Below, one piece after another: positions 14,269-23,982 of a stretch of DNA of 50,002 nucleotides (positions are counted from its first letter, which is position 1; every line of letters begins with the position of its first letter). The stretch is from Dinghuibacter sp035492835 (GTDB lineage: Bacteria; Bacteroidota; Bacteroidia; Chitinophagales; Chitinophagaceae). The stretch is from the NCBI RefSeq assembly GCF_035492835.1, contig NZ_DATJIY010000158.1, positions 1 through 50,002 on the forward strand. The letters are read 5' to 3'. The notes under the pieces are model-generated. The model worked only from the letters and a program-made list of their open reading frames with translations, had not been told where the DNA came from and made no database searches. Made by a program: the position numbers and the translations under genes.

Positions 14269-16659
14269 TTATTCGTTCCTCAAACTTTTAACCGGGCTTG
14301 CCGACGCCGTCTTGACCGCCTGGTAACACACCGTCGCCAGCGCAATCGCGAGCGCAATCACCCCGGACAGCGCAAATATCCACCAACTGATGGGTGTGCG
14401 GTACGCAAAGCTGCGGAGCCATTGTGTCATGGCCCACCAGGCGAGCGGTCCCGCGATGGCAAAGGCGATCCCCACGAGCCACAGGAATTCGCGCGACAGC
14501 AGGTTGAACAGGTTGAACGGGCTCGCGCCGAGTACCTTCCGGATACCGATTTCCCTGGTCCGCTGGACCGCGGTGAAGATCGACAGCCCCAGGAGCCCAA
14601 GACAGGAGATCACGATCGCCAGGACCGCGAAGATGACCGACAGCCTGCCCACCAGTTCCTCGCTTTTGTAGAGCTTGGTGTACTCCTGGCTGGAGAACTG
14701 GTAGGTGAAGGGGAAAGAGGGGTTCATCGTACGGCAAAGGTTTTCCAGGCCGTGCACGACCTCGCGCGACGCGCCTGGTCGGGTGCGGATCAGGAAAATG
14801 CCATATTGCGGTTGTTTTTCATCATACCAAAGGATGAGTGGGTCGACATGGTCGTGGAGCGAGCGGAAGTGAAAATCCTGCGTCACGCCGATGACCCGGC
14901 CGTGGTGTCCCCAGAACGTCAGCTCCTGGCCGATGGGGTCGCCCTTATAACCGATCTTGGCTACGGCGGTCTGGTTCAATACATACCCCACGGTATCGGT
15001 AGCGTAGTCGCGGGAAAAATCACGGCCCTTCGCCAGCTTGATCTTCATCGTCCCGAGGAAGTCATACCCCACCCCCAGTTGTACGAACATAGGTTTGGCG
15101 TTGGGATCCTTACCCGGCCACTTCACACCAATGGTGCCGTTGTTGACCTGGGTGGGCGACTGGCTGACCATGCTCACCGAGGCGACGCCGGGGAGCCGGG
15201 CGGCTTCCTGGCGGAAGAGCTGGTGTTTGGCGATGAGGTCGCCCTCGATGGGAACATAGATCAGGTTTTCCCGGTCATAACCGAGGTTGGCGTTTTCCAC
15301 GTAACCGATCTGCCGGGAGATGAGGATGGTCGATATGATAAGTACGATCGACAGGACGAACTGGAAGATCACCAATCCCTTGCGGAAAATGAGCGCCCCG
15401 GGGCCCGCCCTCAAAGAGCCGCCCTTGAGCACGCGTATCGGGTTGAAGGCGCTCAGCACCAGCGAAGGATAGCTGCCGGATACAAAGCCGGTGACGATGA
15501 TGAGCGCCAGCAGGAAGAGCCAGAAGGAGCCGCTGGCATAGGGCAGGGAAATCTCTTTGCCCGTCAGCTGGTTGAAAGCGGGGAGTACCGCGGTCACGAC
15601 GATCATCGCCAGCCAGGCGGAGAAGAAGGCGATAACCAGGGCCTCGCCCATGAATTGCTGGATCAGCAGACCGCGTTTGGCGCCCATCACCTTCCGCACC
15701 CCGATCTCCCTGGCGCGTTTGATGGAGCGCGCGGTTGTCAGGTTCATGAAGTTGATGCACGCGATCATCAGGATGAACAACGCCACCAGGCTGAACAACC
15801 GGACATACTGGATACGGCCGTTGTTGTCGATCTGTGCGTTTTCATCGAAATGGCTGTGCAGGTACACATCCTTATAGGGTTGGAGGTCGAGGTCTACTTT
15901 CCACCCGGGAATCGCCGTTCCTTCCTGGGCCAGGATGAACTTATCGATAAAGTTGTGGATCTTTCGGCGGACCGCATCGGGGTTGGCGTTGGGGTATAGC
16001 ACGACGTCGGTCTCCGCGTCATTATTGTCCCAGGGCAACAGCCAGTCATAGTCCTTGAGCAGGAAGGTCCAGTTCAGCAGAAAATCGAACCTTTCGGAAA
16101 CGTTCTTTGGGATGTCGGCAAAGACGGCGGTAACCTTGAAATCCTTCCGGTTGTCGTAACGGATGGTCTGACCGAGCGCGGTAGCCGGGCTGCCAAAGAA
16201 GTTATCCGCCATGGTCTTCGAGATGGCGATGCTTTCCGGACCGGCGAGCGCGGTGTTCGCGTCCCCCGCCACGAGCGGGTAATTGAACATCTTGAAGTAG
16301 TCGCTGTCGGCGCCGGCGCCTTTATTCTTCAATATCTTGTCGCCTACGCGGAAGGAATGCACGTCGATGTCCTCGAACGAGGTCGCGTATTGGATCTCCG
16401 GAACGTCCAGCTTGAGCTGGCGCGGCAACAGGCCCGGGGTGCTGTATTGCCCGGTGACCTTGCCGTCGAAGTGCAGCCTCTCCACGATGCGGTACAGGTG
16501 GGGGCTGTTACCGGCGTCCACGCTCAGCTCGTCCCGCACCCACAGCAGGATGAGCAGACTGCACGCCATGCCCAGGGCCAGACCGGTGACGTTGATCGCG
16601 GTAAAGCCCTTGTTTTTCGAAATATTGCGAAACGCTATGGTGAAGTAGCTCCGGATCAT
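14269..16659 (-). CDS. ABC transporter permease, two MacB-PCD/FtsX domains (copy 2)
   Basis: This 796-residue protein has the same plan as its neighbours: MIRSYFTIAFRNISKNKGFT at the N-terminus leading into TM1 (about 20-42), a first periplasmic domain, then IACINFMNLTTARSIKRARE with GVRKVMGAKRG near residue 325, a second periplasmic domain, and CLGLLGLSIFTAVQRTREIG with IRKVLGASPFNL in the last 120 residues, ending PVKSLRNE. The periplasmic regions differ strongly from the other copies, whereas the membrane-proximal KEIG/REIG-IRKVLGA coupling motifs are conserved, as expected if the ATPase contact is shared. It starts 1 base after the stop of copy 3. Confidence 0.93.
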   Translation of the reverse strand: MIRSYFTIAFRNISKNKGFTAINVTGLALGMACSLLILLWVRDELSVDAGNSPHLYRIVERLHFDGKVTGQYSTPGLLPRQLKLDVPEIQYATSFEDIDVHSFRVGDKILKNKGAGADSDYFKMFNYPLVAGDANTALAGPESIAISKTMADNFFGSPATALGQTIRYDNRKDFKVTAVFADIPKNVSERFDFLLNWTFLLKDYDWLLPWDNNDAETDVVLYPNANPDAVRRKIHNFIDKFILAQEGTAIPGWKVDLDLQPYKDVYLHSHFDENAQIDNNGRIQYVRLFSLVALFILMIACINFMNLTTARSIKRAREIGVRKVMGAKRGLLIQQFMGEALVIAFFSAWLAMIVVTAVLPAFNQLTGKEISLPYASGSFWLFLLALIIVTGFVSGSYPSLVLSAFNPIRVLKGGSLRAGPGALIFRKGLVIFQFVLSIVLIISTILISRQIGYVENANLGYDRENLIYVPIEGDLIAKHQLFRQEAARLPGVASVSMVSQSPTQVNNGTIGVKWPGKDPNAKPMFVQLGVGYDFLGTMKIKLAKGRDFSRDYATDTVGYVLNQTAVAKIGYKGDPIGQELTFWGHHGRVIGVTQDFHFRSLHDHVDPLILWYDEKQPQYGIFLIRTRPGASREVVHGLENLCRTMNPSFPFTYQFSSQEYTKLYKSEELVGRLSVIFAVLAIVISCLGLLGLSIFTAVQRTREIGIRKVLGASPFNLFNLLSREFLWLVGIAFAIAGPLAWWAMTQWLRSFAYRTPISWWIFALSGVIALAIALATVCYQAVKTASASPVKSLRNE

Positions 16660-16660
16660 A

Positions 16661-19099
16661 TCATTCAGTTCTTAGGCTTTTGATGGGGTTGGCGAGCGCC
16701 GCCTTGATGGCCTGGACGCTCACGGTGACCAGCGCGATCGCCAGCGCGAGCAGCCCCGAGACCGCGAATATCCCCCACCCCAGATGGATGTGGTAGGCGA
16801 AGTCCTGGAGCCAGCGGTGCATGGCCCACCAGGCAAAGGGGAAGGAGATAAAGAGGCTCAGCACCACCAGCCCGATAAAGTCGCGGGACAATAGCGTGAC
16901 GAGGCCGCCAACGGACGCGCCCAGCACCTTGCGGATGCCGACTTCCTTGGTGCGCTGCTCGGCCGCATAGGTGACCAGCCCAAAAAGACCCAGGCACGCC
17001 ACGAAGATGGCCAGGGCGGCAAAGAAGAGCGCGATACCGCCCATGCGTTGCTCGGCGTCGTATTGCCTGTTGAAGTCGTCGTCCATGAAGTTGGAGCTGA
17101 AGGGCTGTGCGGGCGCCATTTTGGTCCACACATCCTTGATCCTGGCGACCAGACCCGGGACGTCGCCGGTCTGAAGCCGGATGGCAATCGAGTTCCCGTC
17201 GCCGTCGAGGAACAAGGCCATCGGGGTGACCACTTCCCTCAGGGAGTTGAAGTTGAAATTGCGGAGGACGCCGACTACGTGGAGCTGCTGGACGTTGCCG
17301 CTTTTGTTGCCCCCGCTGAAATCACGGAGGGTGTAAAGCTTGTTGTCCAGCGGCTGCCGCCACCCGAGCAGCTTCACCGCCGCCTCGTTGAGGACGATGC
17401 CGGTGGAGTCGGTGGGGAAGTCGCGGGAGAAGTTGCGGCCTTGTATCACGCGCATGCCCAGCGTGGGGATATAGTGCTCGTCGACGTACCAGCATTGGAG
17501 CGAAATCGCCTTCTTCGGATCCAGGGTGGGATCGTCGAAGAGGGGGCTATCGTCCCGGTTGGGGTTGGTCGGCAGAAAGGAGCTTTGGGTGACGTCCTGT
17601 ACCCCCTTGAGCTGCATCAGCTCGTCCCGGAAGGCCTTCTTCCGGTTGCCGAGGGCGCGGGTATTGGCGAGCACCAGGACGTGCGCCCGGTCGTAACCGA
17701 CGTCCTCGTGCCGGATGTATTGGAGCTGGTTGTAGATCACGACGGTGCCCACCACCAGGAAGATCGAGATCGAGAACTGGAAGACGACCAGGATGCTCCG
17801 GAGCCAGCCGGTCTTGAAACCGGTGGAGAGTACGCCCTTGAGGACCTTTATCGGCTTAAAGCTGGAGAGGTAGAAAGCCGGGTACGCGCCCGCGAGCAAA
17901 CCCACCACCAGCGAGAGCGCCAGCAGGGCCGGAGGCAGCCAGGGACGCTGCAACAGGCGCAGCCCGATGGCTTTCCCCGACAGGTGGTTGAAAAACGGCA
18001 GCGACAGCTCGACCAGGCCAAGCGCCAGGACAAAGGCTAGCAGGGACACCAGCACCGATTCCGTCAGGAACTGGCCGACGAGGTTCCCCCGGAGCGACCC
18101 CAGCGCCTTGCGCACGCCCACTTCCCGGGCGCGGCCGGCGGACCGGGCGGTGGACAAGTTCATGAAGTTGACGCAGGCGATCAAGAGGATGAACAGCGCC
18201 GCGGCCGAAAAGATATAGACATACCCGATGTCGCCATTCGGCTCCAGCTCCCCGGTCTTGTTGGAGTGCAGGTGGATCGAGGTCAGCGGCATCAGCGAGT
18301 AGTGCGCGAAGTTGCCCTGCCTGCGGAAGTTTTCATCGGTAATACCGAGGATCTGCGCAGCCTGGGGCATCATGTACTTGGTCACCATGTCCTCCAAACG
18401 GGCGTTGAACTTATGCGCGTCGACGCCTGGCCTCAAAAGGACATACGTCTGGAAATTGTTGGATACCCAGATGTTCTGCCGGCTGTCCGGGTTGGAGGCC
18501 ATGGAGACAAAGACGTGGTAGTGGAAATGCGACTGGGAGGGGATGTCCTTAAAGACGCCGCCCACCTTATAGAGCAAGGTATCGTTGACCGTCAGGATTT
18601 GGCCGACGGCGGGGGTAGCGCCGAAGTACTTGGTGGCGGTCGTCTCGTCGATGACCACGGTGTTGGGCGACGCCAGCGCGGCGCGCGGATCGCCCTGGAT
18701 CATCGGTAAGGAAAATACGTCGAACAGCGTGGAATCCGCGTACTCGACGGCGTCTTCCTCGATGTTTTGATTACCCTTGCGCACCAGGAAGTTGCCGCCA
18801 TAGTACCGCAGGCGCACATATTGTTCTACGTCCGGGTAATCGGTTTTAAGCTGCGGCCCCATGGGGTCCGGCGCGACGGCCAGGATAAAGTGGTTCCCGC
18901 CAAAACGCAGGTCGCCGTCGACGCGGTAGATCCGGCCGGCCTTGGCGTTGTAGCGGTCGTAGCCCAGCTCGTCCAGCACGAAGAACAGGATGAGCAGACA
19001 AGTGGCCAGACCGACGGCCAGACCGGCGATATTGATGGCCGAAAAACCCTTGTTCTTCCTAAGGTTCCTGAAGGCTACTATGAGGTAATTCTTTATCAT
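16661..19099 (-). CDS. ABC transporter permease, two MacB-PCD/FtsX domains (copy 3)
   Basis: I place the start at the second of two adjacent ATGs (19099; the other is at 19102), because paralogues begin MI[KR]NY. This gives 812 residues. The open frame extends upstream to 19213 only because it runs through the end of copy 4. TM1 is at about 20-42. The first coupling region reads IACVNFMNLSTARSAGRARE with GVRKALGSLRGN; the second reads CLGLFGLVTYAAEQRTKEVG with IRKVLGASVGGL, and the tail is PIKSLRTE. The start codon overlaps the stop of copy 4 (ATGA), which argues for translational coupling and fixed stoichiometry between copies 3 and 4. Confidence 0.92.
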   Translation of the reverse strand: MIKNYLIVAFRNLRKNKGFSAINIAGLAVGLATCLLILFFVLDELGYDRYNAKAGRIYRVDGDLRFGGNHFILAVAPDPMGPQLKTDYPDVEQYVRLRYYGGNFLVRKGNQNIEEDAVEYADSTLFDVFSLPMIQGDPRAALASPNTVVIDETTATKYFGATPAVGQILTVNDTLLYKVGGVFKDIPSQSHFHYHVFVSMASNPDSRQNIWVSNNFQTYVLLRPGVDAHKFNARLEDMVTKYMMPQAAQILGITDENFRRQGNFAHYSLMPLTSIHLHSNKTGELEPNGDIGYVYIFSAAALFILLIACVNFMNLSTARSAGRAREVGVRKALGSLRGNLVGQFLTESVLVSLLAFVLALGLVELSLPFFNHLSGKAIGLRLLQRPWLPPALLALSLVVGLLAGAYPAFYLSSFKPIKVLKGVLSTGFKTGWLRSILVVFQFSISIFLVVGTVVIYNQLQYIRHEDVGYDRAHVLVLANTRALGNRKKAFRDELMQLKGVQDVTQSSFLPTNPNRDDSPLFDDPTLDPKKAISLQCWYVDEHYIPTLGMRVIQGRNFSRDFPTDSTGIVLNEAAVKLLGWRQPLDNKLYTLRDFSGGNKSGNVQQLHVVGVLRNFNFNSLREVVTPMALFLDGDGNSIAIRLQTGDVPGLVARIKDVWTKMAPAQPFSSNFMDDDFNRQYDAEQRMGGIALFFAALAIFVACLGLFGLVTYAAEQRTKEVGIRKVLGASVGGLVTLLSRDFIGLVVLSLFISFPFAWWAMHRWLQDFAYHIHLGWGIFAVSGLLALAIALVTVSVQAIKAALANPIKSLRTE

Positions 19100-21486
19100 C
19101 ATTCCGTTCTTAGGCTTTTTATGGGGTTGGCTATGGCGGCCCGGATCGCCTGATAGCTGACGGTAACGAGCGCGATCATCAGGGCGGACAAACCCGCCAC
19201 CGCAAATATCCACCAGCCCAGGCCGATCTTATAGGCAAAGCCGTTGAGCCAACGGTGCATGAGGAACCAGGCGATGGGCGCGGCCACCACGAAAGAAACG
19301 CCGACGAGCAGCACGAATTCGCGCGACAGCAAACCGACGATACCGCCCACCGAGGCGCCCAGGACCTTGCGGATGCCGATCTCCTTGGTCCGCTGGACGG
19401 TGCTGTAGCTGGCGAGCCCCAGCAGCCCCAGACAGGATATAAGGATGGCCAGCACGGCAAAGTCCAGGAAGAGGTTGCCAAAGCGTTGTTCGGCGCGGTA
19501 CTGTCGGTCGAAGAATTCATCGAGGAAATAATAGCTGAAGGGGCGGTTGGGCAATAAACGTTTCCATTCCTTTTCGATGGACGCGATGGTCCCCGGCAGG
19601 CTCGATCCGCTGGGCACGACCGCCGTCACCAGGCTGCAACCGCCGGGTTCGATCCGTATACTGAGGGGTTTTATTTCTTCCTGTAGCCCGTGGAAATGGA
19701 AATCCTTTACGACGCCGATGATCTGGCCCTTACGGCCCCATTGGTCGAAGTTGCGGCCGATCATATCCTGGGGCCGGCGGTAACCGAATAGTTTCATGGC
19801 GGCCTCGTTGACGACCATCGCCTGCGTGGTGTCAGAACCATAGTCGCGGGAAAAGGGCCGGCCGGCCAGGAACTTCATCTGGTATTGCGGGATATAGTCG
19901 AAGTCTACGAAGTAGAGATCGAGGTTGGCGATCTGCATTTCGCCCTTGGCGTTTTGGACCTTTGAATAGGCGCCGGGGTTACCGCCGCCGGGGACGCTCC
20001 CCGACATCGACACCGACTTGACGTTCGGCAACGATGCGACGGCGTTGCGGAAGGCCGTCCTGGCGTCGTCGCCTTCGGTGTCGATGATCATTTTCTGGTC
20101 CTTGTTAAACCCAAGGTCGGCGTTCCGCATGTATTTCATCTGCGAGTACACCACGATCGTGCCGATGATCAGACCGATGGAAATGGTGAACTGGATCACC
20201 ACCAGGCCGCGCCTCAGGAGGACGCCTCGCGTCCCCGTGGCAAAACGGCCCTTCAGCGTTTCCACCGGTTTGAACGAGCTCAGCACCAGGGCGGGATAGA
20301 TACCCGCCAGGATACCGACAGCCAGGGCGACGCCCAAAAGGACGAGCAGGTACTGCGGATGGCTGAAGATCGTCCGGCTGATGACGTTCGAGGCGACGTT
20401 GTTAAAGGCCGGCAGGAGGGCCGACGTCAAACCCAGACAGAACAAGAAGGCGATCAGGCATAGCACGACGCTTTCGCCGATGAACTGACGGGCCAGCTGC
20501 TGTCGTTCAGCGCCTACGACCTTCCGAAGCCCCACTTCCTTGGCCCGTTCCGAGGCCCGGGCGGTGGTCAGGTTGACGAAGTTGAACCCGGCGATGAGTA
20601 ATATAAAAAGGGCGACAACGCTAAACGTATAGATATAGGTAATGTTCGGGGTTTTGCTCCCGTCCCGGGTGGAATACAGGTACACGCGGCGTAGCGGTTC
20701 CAGGAGCAGGGTCGGGTACATCTTTAGCTCGTCCATTTCCCGGCCGTTCATTTTCTTCAGGAAAGCCGGGAGGGTCTTTTGGAAGACGTCGGGGTTGATC
20801 CCCGGCTGGAGCAGCACATAGGTCCGTTCGCCGTAGTTCGCCCATTCGGAGTCGATGTGGGGGGCGAATTTTTGCGTCAGCGAGGTCATCGACACCAGGA
20901 CGTCCCCCTGTATCTGGGAGTTCTCCGGCATGTCCTTCATGACGCCGGTGACCTTTACGGGGATGGCGTCGCCGGTCATCAGCAACAGTTGCCCCATGGG
21001 GTTAGTCTTTCCGAAGTATTTTTTGGAGGCGGACTCGGAGAGTACGACGCTCATGGGTTCCTTGAGCGCGGTGGCGCGGTTGCCCTGGAGGAGGGGGAAG
21101 TCGAATATCCGGAAAAAGGCCGAATCCACGAAGAGGCTGTGTTCCTCCTGGAACTTGACGTCGCCGCGGCGGAAGAGGAAACTGTTTTGCGCGACGCGCA
21201 CCACGCCGTCGACTTCCTTTGGATACTCGCCTTTCAGGAAGGCGCCGACCGCCCAGGCGGGTCCGCTGGCGTTGAGCGTCTCCGTGGGCGTCTTGAGGTC
21301 GCACACGATCCGGTAGGTCCGGTCCGCCTTGGTGTTGAAGCTGTCAAAGCTCAACTGGAACCGGACGTAGAGGAAGATCAGGAAAAACGCCGTCATCCCC
21401 ACCGTGAGGCCGAGGATGTTGATCAGCGAAAACGCCCTGTGACGCCAGAGGTTGCGGAAGGCAACCTGTAAATAGTTTTTTATCAT
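19099..21486 (-). CDS. ABC transporter permease, two MacB-PCD/FtsX domains (copy 4)
   Basis: This is a 795-residue permease. The N-terminus MIKNYLQVAFRNLWRHRAFS precedes TM1. The first coupling region reads IAGFNFVNLTTARASERAKE with GLRKVVGAERQQ; note AGFNF where the other copies have AC[IV]N[FY]. The second reads CLGLLGLASYSTVQRTKEIG with IRKVLGASVGGI, and the tail PIKSLRTE is the same as copy 3. The periplasmic domains are about 45-280 and 425-665. It abuts copy 5 with no intervening base and overlaps copy 3. Confidence 0.93.
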   Translation of the reverse strand: MIKNYLQVAFRNLWRHRAFSLINILGLTVGMTAFFLIFLYVRFQLSFDSFNTKADRTYRIVCDLKTPTETLNASGPAWAVGAFLKGEYPKEVDGVVRVAQNSFLFRRGDVKFQEEHSLFVDSAFFRIFDFPLLQGNRATALKEPMSVVLSESASKKYFGKTNPMGQLLLMTGDAIPVKVTGVMKDMPENSQIQGDVLVSMTSLTQKFAPHIDSEWANYGERTYVLLQPGINPDVFQKTLPAFLKKMNGREMDELKMYPTLLLEPLRRVYLYSTRDGSKTPNITYIYTFSVVALFILLIAGFNFVNLTTARASERAKEVGLRKVVGAERQQLARQFIGESVVLCLIAFLFCLGLTSALLPAFNNVASNVISRTIFSHPQYLLVLLGVALAVGILAGIYPALVLSSFKPVETLKGRFATGTRGVLLRRGLVVIQFTISIGLIIGTIVVYSQMKYMRNADLGFNKDQKMIIDTEGDDARTAFRNAVASLPNVKSVSMSGSVPGGGNPGAYSKVQNAKGEMQIANLDLYFVDFDYIPQYQMKFLAGRPFSRDYGSDTTQAMVVNEAAMKLFGYRRPQDMIGRNFDQWGRKGQIIGVVKDFHFHGLQEEIKPLSIRIEPGGCSLVTAVVPSGSSLPGTIASIEKEWKRLLPNRPFSYYFLDEFFDRQYRAEQRFGNLFLDFAVLAILISCLGLLGLASYSTVQRTKEIGIRKVLGASVGGIVGLLSREFVLLVGVSFVVAAPIAWFLMHRWLNGFAYKIGLGWWIFAVAGLSALMIALVTVSYQAIRAAIANPIKSLRTE

Positions 21487-23943
21487 TTATTCTGATCTTA
21501 AGCTTTTGACCGGGCTCGTGATCGCCGCCCGGATGGCTTGGGTGCTGATCGTTATCAGCGCGATCAGCAGGGCCGCAGCCGCGGTGAGCGCGAAGACGGA
21601 CCAATCGATCGTGGTTTTAAAGGCAAAATTCTGGAGCCAACGCCGCATCACCAGCCAGGCAATGGGCGACGCTACCAGGATCGAGATCGCCACCAGTTTC
21701 AGGAAGTCCCCGGACAACATGGCCACGATCCCTGCGGGACTGGCGCCGAGGACCTTCCTGATCCCGATCTCCTTGGTGCGCTGCTCGGCGCTGAAGGCCG
21801 CCAGGCCCAGCAGCCCCAGACACGAGATCGCGATGGCGATGGCGGTGAACAAGGCTACGATATCCGCCAGGCGGGTATCGGCGTCATAGTTCTTTTGGAA
21901 CTCCTGGTCCAGGAAGGTGTATTCGAAGGGCTCGTTCGGGTCGAGTTGTTTCCAGGTGCGTTCGATCGACCTTATCGTTGGACCGGGGTCCCCCGGGGCC
22001 AGGTGAACGACCAGGTAATTCATGTTATAGGGCGTGGTCTGCAGCATGATCGAATAGCCTTCGATCGCGGTGTGCAGGGTGGCGAAGTTGAAGTCCCCTA
22101 CGACGCCGACGACGCGGGAGAAGTTCTTATTCCCCTGGAACTCGGTGACGAGCCGGTGGCCGATGGCGTTTTGCAGCGTAAGACCCATTTCCTTCATCGC
22201 GCGCTCGTTGATGACGATGCCATCCAGGGTATCGGAGGGGAAGTCCCTGGAGAAAACGCGACCCGCCAGGACGCGGACGCCGATCGTCTTCAAAAAATCG
22301 TAGTCCGCGAAATTCACCTTGATATCATAGGCGTCGTGAAGCGACTTGCCCTCCGCGTATAAAAGCCGGTCGCTGAAATTGTCGATACCGGGATACGAGA
22401 AGGACGCGCCGGCGCTGAGCACGTGCGGGTCATTGGCGATCGCGGCCTGGAAGGTTTCGTGGAGCTGCCTGGCGGAAGAACCCCGCAGGGGTATGACGAG
22501 CTGGTGGTCTTTGGTGAAGCCGAGGTCGGTGTTTTTTATAAAAGTCATCTGTTTGTTGATGACGACCGAAGCGACGATGAGGGTTATGGAGATGATGAAC
22601 TGGACGATCACCAGCCCCTTCCGGAGGGAGGTCGCGGCCAGGCCCTGGGAGCCCTTGCCCTTCATGGTGCGCACGGGTTGGAAGGAGGACAGGTAAAAGG
22701 CCGGGTAGCTGCCGGAAATGATGCCCGTAAGGATGGCCAGGCCGAAGTATATACCCCCCAGCCGCCAAAGCTCCCCGGCGGTCAGGTGTATGTCCTTACC
22801 CGCCATATATTCGAACCCCCGGAAGGAGAGCTCGGCCATCAGGAGGGCCGCCCCAAAGGCGATGAGCGACATCAGCAGCGCCTCGCCCATGAATTGCCAG
22901 ATCAGCGACATGCGCCCGGCCCCAAGGGCCTTGCGCACGCCCACTTCGGAAGCGCGTTTGACCGAGCGCGCGGTCGCGAGGTTCATGAAGTTGATACACG
23001 CGATCAGGAGGGTGAACAGGGCGATCGAGCCCAGGATGTACAGGGCGGTGACGCTGCCCTCCTGCGTGACGTCGTAGCCGTCCTCGGAGCGGGCGTAGAG
23101 GTGGATGTCGCTTACCTTGGTCAGGAACTGCTTCTTATAGAAGCCGGCCTGTTTCAAATCCTTTCCCTCGTACGTGTCCACAAAGGCGGGGAATTGACGT
23201 TCCAGGTCGCTGGCCCTGGCGCCCGGCCGCAACAGGAAGTAGGTATCGAACTGGTTGTTGTTGGCGAGGTTGGTGGTCTTTTTCAGGAAGTCGCCGTAGT
23301 TGCCGCCGTACATCGACATAAAGAAGCGCATGTCGATGTGGGAGGGCTTCCCGATCGGCCGGAACACCCCGGTCACCGCGTAGTCGTGGTCGCCGTTGGT
23401 GCTGCTGCTGATGTGGATAACCTTTCCGAGGGCGGAGCCGCTGCCAAACAGCTGGTGGGCGATGTCTTCCGACAGCACGATGCCATAGGGATCGTCCATC
23501 GAGGTCTCCGCGCTGCCCTCGATGAAGTTATAGGTAAATACGCGGAAAAAACCGGAGTCGGCCAGCCCGCCTTTTTCTTCGAAGATGGAGCTGAATTCAC
23601 CGGTGGCGGTGTGGTATTGGAACAGCGTCTTGTCTTCAAAAAGGGGGCGCAGCCTGGCCGTGCGCTCGATCTGCGGGAATACCTGCTGCATCAGCGGGCC
23701 GACGGGGGCAGAGGTGGCGCCCTGCCGGTGCTCGACGCCTTCGGAGATAAAGGTGGTGCCCAGCTGGTACAGCCGGTCCCCGTTCCTCTGGTACCGGTCG
23801 TAGCTGGTTTCGTGGAGGATGTATAGGGTGATCAACATGCAGCAGGTCAGCCCTACGGACAACCCGAAGACGTTGATAAATGAAAATGCCTTGCTCTTCA
23901 TGAGGTTGCGCCAGGCAACCGTCAGGTAATTCGCTATTAGCAT
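21487..23943 (-). CDS. ABC transporter permease, two MacB-PCD/FtsX domains (copy 5, promoter-proximal)
   Basis: The longest copy, 818 residues. It begins MLIANYLTVAWRNLMKSKAF and TM1 follows. The first coupling region reads IACINFMNLATARSVKRASE with GVRKALGAGRMS; the second reads CLGLLGLAAFSAEQRTKEIG with IRKVLGASPAGI, and it ends PVKSLRSE. The first periplasmic domain is longer than in the other copies (about 45-300). It is the first permease after the TSGGG-repeat gene, from which 39 bases separate it; those bases hold no terminator that I can see. Confidence 0.93.
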   Translation of the reverse strand: MLIANYLTVAWRNLMKSKAFSFINVFGLSVGLTCCMLITLYILHETSYDRYQRNGDRLYQLGTTFISEGVEHRQGATSAPVGPLMQQVFPQIERTARLRPLFEDKTLFQYHTATGEFSSIFEEKGGLADSGFFRVFTYNFIEGSAETSMDDPYGIVLSEDIAHQLFGSGSALGKVIHISSSTNGDHDYAVTGVFRPIGKPSHIDMRFFMSMYGGNYGDFLKKTTNLANNNQFDTYFLLRPGARASDLERQFPAFVDTYEGKDLKQAGFYKKQFLTKVSDIHLYARSEDGYDVTQEGSVTALYILGSIALFTLLIACINFMNLATARSVKRASEVGVRKALGAGRMSLIWQFMGEALLMSLIAFGAALLMAELSFRGFEYMAGKDIHLTAGELWRLGGIYFGLAILTGIISGSYPAFYLSSFQPVRTMKGKGSQGLAATSLRKGLVIVQFIISITLIVASVVINKQMTFIKNTDLGFTKDHQLVIPLRGSSARQLHETFQAAIANDPHVLSAGASFSYPGIDNFSDRLLYAEGKSLHDAYDIKVNFADYDFLKTIGVRVLAGRVFSRDFPSDTLDGIVINERAMKEMGLTLQNAIGHRLVTEFQGNKNFSRVVGVVGDFNFATLHTAIEGYSIMLQTTPYNMNYLVVHLAPGDPGPTIRSIERTWKQLDPNEPFEYTFLDQEFQKNYDADTRLADIVALFTAIAIAISCLGLLGLAAFSAEQRTKEIGIRKVLGASPAGIVAMLSGDFLKLVAISILVASPIAWLVMRRWLQNFAFKTTIDWSVFALTAAAALLIALITISTQAIRAAITSPVKSLRSE

Positions 23944-23982
23944 AGGAATTCGTTTTACTGAGGCTGCGGCGCGCTCCTCGTG